Assembly (NCBI GenBank): GCA_937928635.1
Contig: CALFWM010000039.1
Coordinates: 1 to 64,000 of the forward strand
Direction: 5' to 3'
Source of the DNA: an uncultured Sulfitobacter sp.
GTDB lineage: Bacteria > Pseudomonadota > Alphaproteobacteria > Rhodobacterales > Rhodobacteraceae
Length of the DNA: 64,000 bases
Position numbers and translations under genes: made by a program. A model generated the notes under the pieces. It searched no databases and had not been told where the DNA came from. It saw nothing but the letters and a program-made list of their open reading frames with translations. Positions 1-8,349 of this stretch are shown here, piece after piece. Position 1 is the first letter of the stretch. Each line of letters starts with the position of its first letter.

Positions 1-1884
1 ATACCGCATCACCAATTGATGAACCACGCGGCCTCCGCCGCAGGGGGAAAACCGACACAGAAGTTTGAACGTGCCAGTACAGCGCTCAAAACCGACCTTG
101 GCAAGGAATGGCTGCGGACAACCTTGCAAGACTATCTGGGCCATGCCGTCACGGCCAAGGTCGTGGAGGTTGAGGTCGCGCAGTCCTGGGGTGGGCAGCG
201 GCACACTTGGGTGGATGAAACCGTTTTCACCAAATCCAACACCATCCTGCTCAAAGGTCTGGTGTGGATGGCTGTTGGGTATCGGGATGCCAAAACCGTC
301 AATCTGATTGCCGATCTGTGCGAGAAATCCATGCGCAAAATCCCCGGTGTGGGCCCTGCGGCACAGGCGGTTGCCAATGCCTGTTTGCATTATCTGGAGG
401 GCACACCGGGGGCCGAGGCCACAGCCCGACTGGCCCGCCTTGCCACCGCGATCAAACAAAAAAGCGTACAAAAACGGGTAGCAGATATTGTCATCCAAAA
501 GGCCGAGGCCGCAGGCATCACAACCTTGCAATTGCAAGAACGCGTGGTGCCCACTTATGGGTTGGACGCGGGCGAAAAAAGTGTCGCCTTTGACGACTAC
601 ACACTGCAGATCAAGGTCGAAGGGCCGGGTAAGATCAGCCAAAGCTGGATCAAACCCGATGGCAGTGCACAAAAGAGCAAGCCAAAGTTTGTGGGCGAAA
701 AGGCAGCCCTAAAGGCCAAGTTTGACACCCTAAAAGCAGAAATGACAAACCTGAAAAAAGTGTTAATGGCGCAGCGCGATCGCATCGACCTCATGTTTGC
801 CGAAGACCTTGAATGGCCCCTTGAAGAGGTCATGCAGTATTACCTCACCCATGGCCTGATCAGCACCCTTGCAACCCGGTTGATCTGGTCCCTGAACACA
901 AAAGGGCACCGCACCGCCGCGCTTTTTCACAGCGGGGCGTGGCAGGATGTGAACGGCGCACCGGTTGAAACGGATGACACCACCACCGTGCGGATGTGGC
1001 ACCCGGTTGATCACGACACAACGGCGTTGATGACCTGGCGTGAGCGGATGACGGCGCTGGAAATTTCTCAGCCCTGCAAACAAGCCTACCGCGAGATTTA
1101 CTTACTGACGGATGCGGAACGCATAACCGAAGTTTATTCCAACCGTATGGCCGCCCATATACTAAAGCAACATCAGATGAGCACGCTGATGGCAATGCGG
1201 GGGTGGCGCTATCAATTGATGGGGGCCTATGATGATGGATTGGATGATCAATGGGCGCACAAGACCTTTGTCACCTGTGATCTACAGGCCGAATATCTGA
1301 TCCACACAAACTGGGAGGGCGAGAATTACAACGATGCTGGCATCTACACCTATGTCGGCACGGATCAGCTGCGGTTTACGCGCGGGGATGAACCCGTAGC
1401 GCTTGAAACTGTCCCGACCCGCCTGTTGTCAGAAACCATGCGGGAGGCGGATTTGTTTGTGGGCATGGCCTCCGTCGGGAATGACCCCAGTTGGCTTGAT
1501 CAGGGCCCCACACCAGCGGCGCGCACCTATTGGCATGACTATTCCTTTGGCGTGCTTGGTGGGTTTGCTCAGACCCGCAAAGAGGTGCTGGAAACCCTGA
1601 TCCCCCGGCTGAAATTCTGGGATGTCGCGCATATTGATGGTAAATTCCTGATCGTGGATGGCAAGCTGAACACGTACAAAATCCACTTTGGCAGTTCCAA
1701 CATTCTGATGGCCCCAGGGGATCGCTACCTTTGTATTGTGCCCCGGAATGTCACAAAAACCACGGCTGTCAGCCTGCCCTTTGAGGGGGACAATCGGCTG
1801 TCCGTGATCCTGTCAAAGGCTTTGATGCTGGCCGATGACGATAAGATCACCGCGCGAGACATCGTTGGCCAGTTGCACCACTGA
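1..1884 (+). CDS. DUF4132 (MolR-like) domain protein, 5' end cut off by the window
   Basis: The frame is open to the first base of the window, so the gene almost certainly begins upstream; the first usable codons inside are TTG at 16 and ATG at 19. About 625 residues are visible. The C-terminal half carries the pattern I associate with DUF4132/MolR-type proteins: a Trp/Leu-rich block, then QAYREIYLLTDAE near residue 355, then a paired MAxHILKQHQ block and a conserved basic, Trp-rich end. No signal peptide or membrane segment is seen in the visible part, so it is probably cytoplasmic. The function of this family is not established. The stop at 1882-1884 is immediately followed by a palindromic repeat that may act as its terminator. 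The gene stands alone: the next gene is on the other strand. Confidence 0.6.
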   Translation: MPHHQLMNHAASAAGGKPTQKFERASTALKTDLGKEWLRTTLQDYLGHAVTAKVVEVEVAQSWGGQRHTWVDETVFTKSNTILLKGLVWMAVGYRDAKTVNLIADLCEKSMRKIPGVGPAAQAVANACLHYLEGTPGAEATARLARLATAIKQKSVQKRVADIVIQKAEAAGITTLQLQERVVPTYGLDAGEKSVAFDDYTLQIKVEGPGKISQSWIKPDGSAQKSKPKFVGEKAALKAKFDTLKAEMTNLKKVLMAQRDRIDLMFAEDLEWPLEEVMQYYLTHGLISTLATRLIWSLNTKGHRTAALFHSGAWQDVNGAPVETDDTTTVRMWHPVDHDTTALMTWRERMTALEISQPCKQAYREIYLLTDAERITEVYSNRMAAHILKQHQMSTLMAMRGWRYQLMGAYDDGLDDQWAHKTFVTCDLQAEYLIHTNWEGENYNDAGIYTYVGTDQLRFTRGDEPVALETVPTRLLSETMREADLFVGMASVGNDPSWLDQGPTPAARTYWHDYSFGVLGGFAQTRKEVLETLIPRLKFWDVAHIDGKFLIVDGKLNTYKIHFGSSNILMAPGDRYLCIVPRNVTKTTAVSLPFEGDNRLSVILSKALMLADDDKITARDIVGQLHH

Positions 1885-1946
1885 CGCGCCCCGCCTGAAA
1901 CTTGGGGAGCCGATACGTGATGTTTCGGGTTTAAGGCCGGACGCGC
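1885..1946. repeat. Dispersed imperfect palindrome, copy 1
   Basis: The arms CGCGCCCCGCCTGAAAC and GTTTCGGGTTTAAGGCCGGA can pair imperfectly and flank the core GATACGTGATG. Related copies lie at 13666-13726 and 17848-17890, and a degraded half copy (AATACGTCAT then TAAAGGCCGGAC) lies at about 1980-2011. The element starts directly after a stop codon, so it may double as a terminator. The REP-like or small MITE-like nature is inferred from copy number and symmetry. Confidence 0.6.
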
Positions 1947-2025
1947 TGAGGGCTGGTAAGGTGGTTATGTGGAAACACCGCAATACGTCATTGCGCCATA
2001 AAGGCCGGACATGAGAGAGGCCGCG

Positions 2026-2232
2026 TTAGTGCTCCTCCCCCTCCACCTTGGATTTGATCCACCCGATGCCCCATTCTAGAAAACTGAGCACCAGAAAGAC
2101 CACCACAACAAAAATCAGATAGCGGTATTCCCAGAAAACGGTACGGCGAAAGATGTTCAGCTCATCATAGCCAAACCACATCGCCGCGAGCGCGCCAAAG
2201 GACAGCAAGATCGCGACCGCGCGCAGCATCAT
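2026..2232 (-). CDS. Small two-helix membrane protein
   Basis: This 68-residue protein has two hydrophobic stretches (about residues 4-19 and 37-54) separated by a short charged and aromatic loop, with an acidic/basic tail. It is probably an inner-membrane protein. Its start overlaps the stop of the upstream 251-aa gene by 4 bases (ATGA arrangement), so it is the last member of the four-gene operon 4370-2026 and is probably translationally coupled. I do not recognise the family. Because the operon contains a membrane-bound Rieske/ferric-reductase protein, an accessory or assembly role for a membrane redox complex is the simplest inference. Confidence 0.65.
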   Translation of the reverse strand: MMLRAVAILLSFGALAAMWFGYDELNIFRRTVFWEYRYLIFVVVVFLVLSFLEWGIGWIKSKVEGEEH

Positions 2233-2984
2233 GGGGCCACCCTGAACGTTTCGGGATCAACCTTGAACACCAACACGCCGCCGCGGCGCTCCACCTCGCC
2301 CTCAACCTCAACCAACACTGCGGTGTATTTCAAAACCTCTTGGGTGACCGGTTCGCCCTCTGGATTGGACATCAAAAAGAACGCACTGCCATCGACCTGC
2401 CCCGCTGAGACAAACACCGGGGCCACATCCCCCAGCAGGCACAGGTTGGCGCAGGCGCGGTGGGCCAGTCCGTTGCCGGGGCGCATGGCCCCCACAAGAC
2501 ATTTGCCATCACATACCTCGCCCTGAAGACGCCACCGCCCCAGAGATTTCACCGGTATGTCCAGCGTCTGGTTCTGATCCGCCGCCAGCTTTAAACCCCG
2601 CTGACCGTTGCGCAATTGCATGCCGTGCAAATCGCCCCGGTCAAGGCGAAACCCATTGGCCTGCACCACCTTGCCATCCAAACCCGCAGCCTGATCTATG
2701 GCACCGCTTTTGCCGTTGCCTGACAACAGAATGCTGTCCCCGGGTTCAAAATGCCGACTCTGGATCACATGCAGGACCGGGTATGGCTTTTCCTGCAAAA
2801 TGCCGATGACTTCGGTGCGGCCCATGATGGCACCGCTGCCCGTGTCCGTCTGTGTGGCCGAGGTGGCATAGGCCAAGGCCCCAAAGGCCACCACCAGCAA
2901 GGCCGCACAGCTTGCCAGAAACACACGCAGTGCCTTGGGCACTTTGCCCCAGCCGACAAAAAACGGTTCTTGGGGTTTAGCCAT
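2229..2984 (-). CDS. Membrane-anchored periplasmic protein of unknown function
   Basis: The protein is 251 aa starting at the ATG at 2984 (MAKPQEPFF). A longer in-frame start at 3047 exists but lies well inside the upstream gene, so I prefer 2984, which overlaps it by 8 bases. One hydrophobic segment (about residues 18-36) follows a short cytoplasmic N-terminus; the rest is soluble and rich in beta-type sequence. Four cysteines in the C-terminal half occur as CDGKC and CANLC, which could form disulfides or bind a metal. I do not recognise the family. The tight coupling to the Rieske/ferric-reductase gene suggests a periplasmic partner of that electron-transfer protein. Confidence 0.65.
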   Translation of the reverse strand: MAKPQEPFFVGWGKVPKALRVFLASCAALLVVAFGALAYATSATQTDTGSGAIMGRTEVIGILQEKPYPVLHVIQSRHFEPGDSILLSGNGKSGAIDQAAGLDGKVVQANGFRLDRGDLHGMQLRNGQRGLKLAADQNQTLDIPVKSLGRWRLQGEVCDGKCLVGAMRPGNGLAHRACANLCLLGDVAPVFVSAGQVDGSAFFLMSNPEGEPVTQEVLKYTAVLVEVEGEVERRGGVLVFKVDPETFRVAP

Positions 2985-4023
2985 CGTTTTCAACCTCATA
3001 AATGATGGGCTCAACATCGGTGCCGGGTTGGTTGGCCTTGCGGTCAATGTACAGCGTCCCGTCCTCCAGCTTCATGTTGTAGGTCGGGATCATCTCGGTG
3101 AATGGCGCAGGAGAGCGCCCGTTGCGCGCTTTGTAGCTGAACCCGTGCCAGGGGCAGGTCACGCAGCCGTAGACAATTTTGCCCTCCCCCAGCGGCCCGC
3201 CCTGATGGGCACAGGCGTTTGACACGGCAGAAAAGGACGAACCGGTGCGAAAAATCGCCACCCGTTCGTCTTTTGACAGGGTCACAATCGCGGCGCGCTT
3301 GTCCTGAATGTCGCCCGGTTTGCAGGCTTCAACCCACTCGGTGGCCGCGTCATTTACCTTGCGTTCTTTCAACAATGCCAGCAAATGCAGCACTGCAACG
3401 CCAAGCGCACTGCCCACAAACAACACGCCAAACACAGGGTTTGCGCTGTCTTGAAAATAGCCCAATGAGACATGCGCCACAACCAGCGCATAGGCCGGAT
3501 AGATCAGCAGGTGCAGCGATTTCCAGACCGGCGCAGACAGGAATGTCAGCCAGAAATCGTGGCTGGTTGCCGCAAGGATGCCCAGCAAAATCAACGAAAC
3601 AAGCCCCAGAATTTCAATCGGGAATCCCAGGATCTGACCAAAACCGTTGGTGCTGGCGAGCATCGCAGCCAGTGTCGTTTGCGCGGTAAAGCTAAAGTAC
3701 CAGTTGAACACATACATCGCATGGGTAAAGGCGACGACAGCGGTCAGCACCCCAAAATGGCGACGGTTGTAAAGCACCGGCAAAAACCGTTTGTCCAGCC
3801 GGGCCAGTGGGCCAATGCACAGGATAAACGTCAACATCCACAACGCGCAGGTGCCAAAAGCGCGCATGCGCAAAATGGCGTTATCCAGCGGTCGGGCCAG
3901 ATCAGCCGCCGGTGTGCCCACCTCGATAAATACGGTGATATAGAGCACCACCAAGGCGATCAGAACCGCGTCATAGCCCCATTTGTTTTTGTTCCATTGA
4001 ACGGGTGTGTACTTAACGCTCAT
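2977..4023 (-). CDS. Ferric-reductase-like membrane domain fused to a Rieske [2Fe-2S] domain
   Basis: The N-terminal ~215 residues contain about six membrane segments with the histidine pattern of the ferric reductase-like/MsrQ cytochrome b superfamily (for example HAMYVF and LHLLIYPAYALVVAHV). The C-terminal ~110 residues form a Rieske domain with the two cluster boxes CAHQGG and CPWHG, so two Cys and two His are present. The likely role is moving electrons between a membrane heme b pair and a [2Fe-2S] centre; donor and acceptor are unknown. Its start overlaps the stop of the upstream 116-aa gene by 4 bases and its stop overlaps the next gene, so it is the core of a fully coupled operon. The Rieske domain lies after the last helix; its side of the membrane depends on helix count and is not settled. 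Confidence 0.8.
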   Translation of the reverse strand: MSVKYTPVQWNKNKWGYDAVLIALVVLYITVFIEVGTPAADLARPLDNAILRMRAFGTCALWMLTFILCIGPLARLDKRFLPVLYNRRHFGVLTAVVAFTHAMYVFNWYFSFTAQTTLAAMLASTNGFGQILGFPIEILGLVSLILLGILAATSHDFWLTFLSAPVWKSLHLLIYPAYALVVAHVSLGYFQDSANPVFGVLFVGSALGVAVLHLLALLKERKVNDAATEWVEACKPGDIQDKRAAIVTLSKDERVAIFRTGSSFSAVSNACAHQGGPLGEGKIVYGCVTCPWHGFSYKARNGRSPAPFTEMIPTYNMKLEDGTLYIDRKANQPGTDVEPIIYEVENDG

Positions 4024-4370
4024 TCGGGGGCCTCAAGCAATACGGGGGCGGACAAGGATGCAGGATCTTGGCGCAGCGCAAAAGAAACAAGCAGGATCAG
4101 CGGGATCACGATCACAAACACCAATTGCGCGCGTTCCTGTCTGATGCGCGGCATGCGGTGCCGGTCCAGCTTTTCCTCACCCCGCATGAGCACCACCCAG
4201 CGCCAGATCACCAAGGGCCAGACCAGCAGCACGCCGGGGATCAGCAGCGGGCGGAAAATCCACGCCCCCCGCGCATTTTCATCTATGCGTCCCAAGCCAA
4301 ACACCAGAAACACAACCGCAACCGCGCCCCCAACATAAAGGTAGAACATCCCGGCCATCATAATGGTCAT
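4020..4370 (-). CDS. Small membrane protein, first gene of the Rieske/ferric-reductase operon
   Basis: This 116-residue protein has three predicted hydrophobic segments (about residues 7-25, 42-60 and 83-99) separated by basic stretches. Several Met codons near the start (MTIMMAGM) leave the exact start uncertain by a few residues. Its stop overlaps the next gene's start by 4 bases. I do not recognise the family. The position at the head of the operon and the membrane character suggest a subunit or assembly factor of the redox complex encoded downstream. Confidence 0.6.
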   Translation of the reverse strand: MTIMMAGMFYLYVGGAVAVVFLVFGLGRIDENARGAWIFRPLLIPGVLLVWPLVIWRWVVLMRGEEKLDRHRMPRIRQERAQLVFVIVIPLILLVSFALRQDPASLSAPVLLEAPE

Positions 4371-4427
4371 AAGCGGTACAGCCTCATTTCTGGCACCATA
4401 TGAGGATTGCCTTTTGCCAACCCAGTT

Positions 4428-5216
4428 TCAAAGATGCTGGCCCCCGTCCACACAAAGCAACTGGCCGGTAAAAGCGCGGGCATCCAGCAGAAAGTTCATC
4501 GCCTGCACAATATCGGCAGGATCAGCGCCCCGCTGCAAGGGCGACCCTTTGCGGTGTTCATGAAATTGCGCATCAGACTGCTCTGCCCCTTGCATGGTCG
4601 AGCCCGGGCCAATCCCATTCACGCGAATATTCGGGCCCAGGGCACGGGCGCTGGTCTGGGTAAAGGCCCACAGGCCCATCTTGCCGATGGTATAGGTCAT
4701 GTACTGTGAGGTCAGCTTGCGGACCCGTTGATCAATCATGTTGATGATGCAGGCATTTGCGCACATCTCGCCATTGGACTGCTCAGACGCGGCGGGGGCC
4801 TGACGGGCAAACTCCTGCGTCAGCACAAAGGGCGCGCGCAGGTTGGAATCAACATTCATATCCCAACTGGCATCCGTTGCACTCTTGATGGTGTCGAATT
4901 TGAAGACCGAAGCGGAGTTGATCAGCACATCCAGATCCTGCCCCTGCCCGTCACGGGCGCGCTGCACCAGCGCTTTGGTCTGTGCATGATCCAACAGATC
5001 GGCCTGTAGCGTCACGCAGCGCACACCCAGTGTTCTGATCTCTTCGGCTGTTTCTTCGGCGGCGGCTGCGTTGCTGTTGTAGTGCAATGCAATATCAACC
5101 CCGCGGTGCGCCAGGCCCAGCGCCATCGCGCGCCCAAGCCGGGCGGCGGCACCGGTCACCAAAGCCGCTTTATAATTTGGGCCAGTGGATGATGTGACAT
5201 CCGGTGATGCATTCAT
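4428..5216 (-). CDS. Short-chain dehydrogenase/reductase, pteridine reductase-like
   Basis: This 262-aa SDR has a glycine-rich nucleotide motif TGAAARLG near residue 22, an NSAS motif near residue 86, and the catalytic YTIGK (YxxxK) around residue 175. An alanine/arginine next to the glycine motif and the NSAS block resemble FolM/pteridine-reductase-type NADPH-dependent SDRs, but a general SDR role cannot be excluded. The protein is cytoplasmic, with no signal peptide. It is on the same strand as the redox operon but separated by 57 bases, so co-transcription into that operon is possible. The start at 5216 is preceded by an AAGGAGAA Shine-Dalgarno sequence at about 5226-5233. Confidence 0.75.
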   Translation of the reverse strand: MNASPDVTSSTGPNYKAALVTGAAARLGRAMALGLAHRGVDIALHYNSNAAAAEETAEEIRTLGVRCVTLQADLLDHAQTKALVQRARDGQGQDLDVLINSASVFKFDTIKSATDASWDMNVDSNLRAPFVLTQEFARQAPAASEQSNGEMCANACIINMIDQRVRKLTSQYMTYTIGKMGLWAFTQTSARALGPNIRVNGIGPGSTMQGAEQSDAQFHEHRKGSPLQRGADPADIVQAMNFLLDARAFTGQLLCVDGGQHL

Positions 5217-5985
5217 GACAATTCGTTCTCCTTAACAACATTCATGACAAAGAATTCACACGAACCCAACCCGTTTCGCAGAAATGGCATCAAATGTGAC
5301 CCGGCAAAATGGCTGACTGTCCTGTGTTTCGGTTTTGCGCAGCAAACTGCGCACATCATGTGCCTGCCGGGGACAAATGAGCGTAAGCGCATCCTGCGGC
5401 GGTGGAGTGGGGCCAGCATCCAGATTAACCTTGGCTCTTATGGGCCCAAAACTCTCACACCAATCGAAATGCCGCGACTGTCCCGTTCCGCACCGCGCGC
5501 CCTGACATCGAACCGACTGTGTCGCCGGTGCGCAATGCAACTTTTGTCACGCTGTCCGAGGCGTCTGTGCGCTACAAACAGGCGGAAGACCGTAGGTTTC
5601 GCCTCGGCGTGAACAGTGACACCACGCTGTGCATCGCACTGAAAGGAGGTAAAGGATGGCATGTCTTTGCCGGGTTTGCGATGCTGATCGGATACAATTT
5701 GGATCACTGCACCCGCAGTTCGGTACATTCCGGCGCAAAAGAACTGGCCACCTTGGAGGTTCAGACGGCTCAGCACCTGCATCATGGCACGGCCACCTGC
5801 GTGCCGCGCAGCGACGTGCGGGATGATAACGTGCTGTTGATCGCGGCGTGTCGTGCACGTTCTTGTTGGTCCTGCACAATCCGCAATATGATAAGACGCG
5901 AGGGGCCTCTGCCCGGCTGCTGCTGGATGATGATGAGTAGTGCCTCGCCCATCCTCTCTGCACCCTACCTGAACGCGCCTGACCG
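5217..5985. other. 769-base stretch with no convincing gene
   Basis: Apart from the ribosome-binding site of the SDR, I see no supportable gene here. Overlapping open frames occur on both strands (for example 5438-5998 minus and 5519-6019 plus), but their products are rich in Arg, His, Cys and Ser, look like out-of-frame translations, and match no family I know. A plus-strand stretch around 5480-5720 reads somewhat like coding sequence and may be an eroded gene. A strong Shine-Dalgarno-like AAAGGAGGTAAAGG precedes an ATG at 5656, but the frame stops after about 57 codons of low-quality sequence. Confidence 0.4.
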
Positions 5986-6816
5986 TCAGTCCAGACAAAA
6001 ACCCTGTTTGCGGATGTAGGCCCCAAAATCCGCGCGTTCCGGCTGGCTGTACTGGCGTACTTTATCGGTTGACCAACTGTAGGCGGTGCTTTCACCAAAT
6101 GTCTCTGTGAACCGCTGCGCCGCATAGGGCTGCGACTTGGCGCGGTCACTGTCGTAGGTCTGAACGGCCTGCCGGAGGGTGTCCTCGCCGTACCGGTCGA
6201 TGTGACGTGTAACATGCAGCGGCAGACGTTTGGCGACGGGTGCAGGGGCACGCGGATGACCAATCGCCAAACCTGCAAAGGGAAAAACATGCGCCGGCAA
6301 TCCCAACAGGTCAGATACCGCATGCGCCTGATTGCGCACGGCACTGATCGGACAACAACCCAGCCCCACCACCTCTGCCGCGGTCACAAAAGCACCCAGC
6401 GCAATGGCGGCGTCTGCGGTTGCATTAAACAGCGCATCCAAATGATCATTTGCAAATGGCACCCCCTGCCACTCATGCAGCAAACGCTGCCGACGGTTGT
6501 TGCCACAAAACACGGCCAGCATCGGGGCTTCGCCAACCCAGGCCTGCCCGCCAACAAGGGACGCCAGGTGTTGCCGCACCTCGGGATCGTGCAACAGGAT
6601 AATATCGCGCTGCTGCAAATCGCTCTTGGTGGGCGAAGACAGGGCAATTGCGCAGAGCATGTCCAGCGTGTCAGCTTCCACCGGTTCATCGCGAAACGCC
6701 CGACACGACCCGCGCCCAGCCATCGTCTGCAACAGGTCCTGCTTATCCTCATCGGCGGCCACGGCTGGCGCGTCGCTGAAACGTGCGGCCAGCAGGGTTT
6801 GGATATTTTTCGGCAT
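5986..6816 (-). CDS. Nitroreductase-family FMN oxidoreductase
   Basis: This 276-aa protein has the nitroreductase layout: an early GRGSCRAFRDEPV segment (residues 34-46) typical of the FMN phosphate contact, then SSPTKSDLQ, a central AADAAIALGAFVTAAEVVGLGCCPI block, and a C-terminal IGHP motif with conserved basic residues. This resembles the NfsA branch of NAD(P)H-dependent reductases. The substrate cannot be read from sequence. It is a cytoplasmic single gene, divergent from the SDH-like operon starting at 6943, so the 126-base gap 6817-6942 must hold both promoters. Confidence 0.8.
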   Translation of the reverse strand: MPKNIQTLLAARFSDAPAVAADEDKQDLLQTMAGRGSCRAFRDEPVEADTLDMLCAIALSSPTKSDLQQRDIILLHDPEVRQHLASLVGGQAWVGEAPMLAVFCGNNRRQRLLHEWQGVPFANDHLDALFNATADAAIALGAFVTAAEVVGLGCCPISAVRNQAHAVSDLLGLPAHVFPFAGLAIGHPRAPAPVAKRLPLHVTRHIDRYGEDTLRQAVQTYDSDRAKSQPYAAQRFTETFGESTAYSWSTDKVRQYSQPERADFGAYIRKQGFCLD

Positions 6817-6942
6817 AACGTCACCCTTGAGTTTGTGTTAGCAGCCCTAACGGAAAATTTAAGAATTTATCGCGTTTATAAAGGTGTGCTGTAGGTTACA
6901 CTGTGCCACAATGACGACTGCCTGTGAAAGCCAAGAGCCCCA

Positions 6943-7656
6943 ATGACCTCAGAAACGTTAAACGTCACCATTGATCGCGGTGCGGCGGGCCTGCAGGATT
7001 ACGCCGTGCCCGCCTATGACAACCAAACCGTTCTGGATGTGGTCTCTTGGGTACAGCAGAACGCCGATCCGACGCTCAGCTACCGGTTTGCCTGTCGTGT
7101 TGGCATGTGCGGGTCTTGCGCGATGATGGTGAACGGCGTGCCGCGCTGGACGTGCCGTACGCATATTTCCAAGGTGCTGGACGGCAATGCGGTGACCATC
7201 GGCCCATTGCGCAACCTGCCGGTGATCAAGGATCTGGCGGTTGATATGGACCCGTTTTTTGACAAATGGGTGGCAGCAGAGGGTGTGCACCACGGCGCGA
7301 TGACCCGCGATGACCCGATTGCGTCCTTGGGCGATGATCACCCCGAACAAAGCGGCGCAGATTTTGGCCGCGAATGTATCAACTGTTCAATCTGCTATGC
7401 GGCCTGTGACACAGTGGCGGGCAACCCAAACTACCTTGGTCCCGCAGCACTGCAACGGGCATGGAACCTGCTCAATGACGCCAAGGACGAAGGGCGCATG
7501 GCAATCCTGGAGGCGGTATCCGGCACGGGGGGCTGTCACAACTGCCACTCGATGGGGTCCTGCACGACCTATTGCCCCAATGAGCTGGACCCGATGTCCG
7601 CCATTGCAGGCCTGAAACGCGAGACCGCCAAGTCATTCTTCAAGAGGGGCCGTTAG
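6943..7656 (+). CDS. Succinate dehydrogenase/fumarate reductase-type iron-sulfur subunit
   Basis: This 237-aa subunit has all three cluster sites of SdhB/FrdB: the plant-ferredoxin-type [2Fe-2S] site (C51, C56, C59, C71), the [4Fe-4S] site CINCSICYAAC (C145, C148, C151, with C155) and the [3Fe-4S] site with C198, C201, C207 and C211. It would carry electrons between the flavoprotein encoded at 8350 and the membrane anchor subunits encoded directly downstream. The gene order (Fe-S, anchor, anchor, flavoprotein) differs from the canonical sdhCDAB order, consistent with this being a second, specialised complex rather than the TCA-cycle enzyme. The stop is directly followed by the next start codon with no gap. 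Confidence 0.88.
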   Translation: MTSETLNVTIDRGAAGLQDYAVPAYDNQTVLDVVSWVQQNADPTLSYRFACRVGMCGSCAMMVNGVPRWTCRTHISKVLDGNAVTIGPLRNLPVIKDLAVDMDPFFDKWVAAEGVHHGAMTRDDPIASLGDDHPEQSGADFGRECINCSICYAACDTVAGNPNYLGPAALQRAWNLLNDAKDEGRMAILEAVSGTGGCHNCHSMGSCTTYCPNELDPMSAIAGLKRETAKSFFKRGR

Positions 7657-8001
7657 ATGCTGACCCTGCGCCTTTACATGCTGCAACGGATCACGGCGCT
7701 GTTTATGGCCCCACTGGTGATCGGGCATCTAGCGGTGATGATCTATGCGATCCAAGGCGGGCTGTCGGCGGCAGAGATTTTGGGGCGGACGCAAGGGTCA
7801 TTTGCGTGGTTTGTGTTCTACGGGGTGTTTGTGCTTGCTGTGGCCATCCACGGTGCCATCGGGATGCGTACAATCCTGCACGAATGGGGCGGCCTGCGCG
7901 GGCCCTGGATTGATCTGACCATGTGGCTGATCGGCTTGGGCCTCTTCGCGCTTGGCGCGCGCGCGGTCTGGGCAGTCACCTTCTCAGGAGGCAGCATATG
8001 A
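7657..8001 (+). CDS. SDH/FRD-type membrane anchor subunit (first)
   Basis: This 114-aa protein has three membrane helices. Two helix histidines, in VIGHLAV (helix 1) and VAIHGAIGMR (helix 2), are in the positions expected for axial heme b ligands, and HGAIGMR resembles SDH cytochrome b-type anchors. It starts on the base after the Fe-S subunit stop and ends in an ATGA overlap with the next anchor gene. It would pass electrons to or from quinone at the membrane. Assignment as anchor is firm from context; SdhC versus SdhD cannot be separated. Confidence 0.8.
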   Translation: MLTLRLYMLQRITALFMAPLVIGHLAVMIYAIQGGLSAAEILGRTQGSFAWFVFYGVFVLAVAIHGAIGMRTILHEWGGLRGPWIDLTMWLIGLGLFALGARAVWAVTFSGGSI

Positions 8002-8348
8002 GCGCACATGGCATCACATCGCGCGCGCATCCTTTGTGGCTGGCCTATATCCTGCACCGACTTTCGGGCTTGGCATTGGCGCTGTTTTTGCCGTTGCACT
8101 TCCTGCTCTTGGGGCAGGCCTTGAGGGGCGAAGCTGCTCTTGATCAAAGCCTCGCATTCTCCGACATGTTCCTTGTCAAAATCGCCGAGTTCGGCCTCGT
8201 GTTCCTGTTGGCGGTGCATATGTTTGGTGGGTTGCGCTTGATGGCGATGGAGTTCCTGCCATGGAGCCCTTCGCAAAAGACCCTCGCCGCCGGGGCAACA
8301 GCCACCTCTTTCCTCATCGCCGTACTGTTTTTCATGAAAGCGATCTGA
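7998..8348 (+). CDS. SDH/FRD-type membrane anchor subunit (second)
   Basis: The protein is 116 aa starting at the ATG at 7998, which overlaps the previous stop and is preceded by CAGGAGG at 7985-7991. An in-frame start at 7923 would overlap the upstream gene heavily and is rejected. Three helices are predicted. Histidines in LHRLSG, LPLHFLL and AVHMFGGLR fit the SdhC/D pattern of a conserved HRxSG near the N-terminus and heme ligands in helices. With the first anchor, four helix histidines are available, which would allow two b hemes, but this is inference. The flavoprotein gene begins 1 base after the stop. Confidence 0.82.
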   Translation: MSAHGITSRAHPLWLAYILHRLSGLALALFLPLHFLLLGQALRGEAALDQSLAFSDMFLVKIAEFGLVFLLAVHMFGGLRLMAMEFLPWSPSQKTLAAGATATSFLIAVLFFMKAI

Positions 8349-8349
8349 C

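Noticed and set aside
5438..5998. Minus-strand frame of 186 codons between the SDR and nitroreductase genes
   Set aside because: The product is Arg/His/Cys-rich with no domain; it overlaps the nitroreductase stop and competes with an equally poor plus-strand frame.
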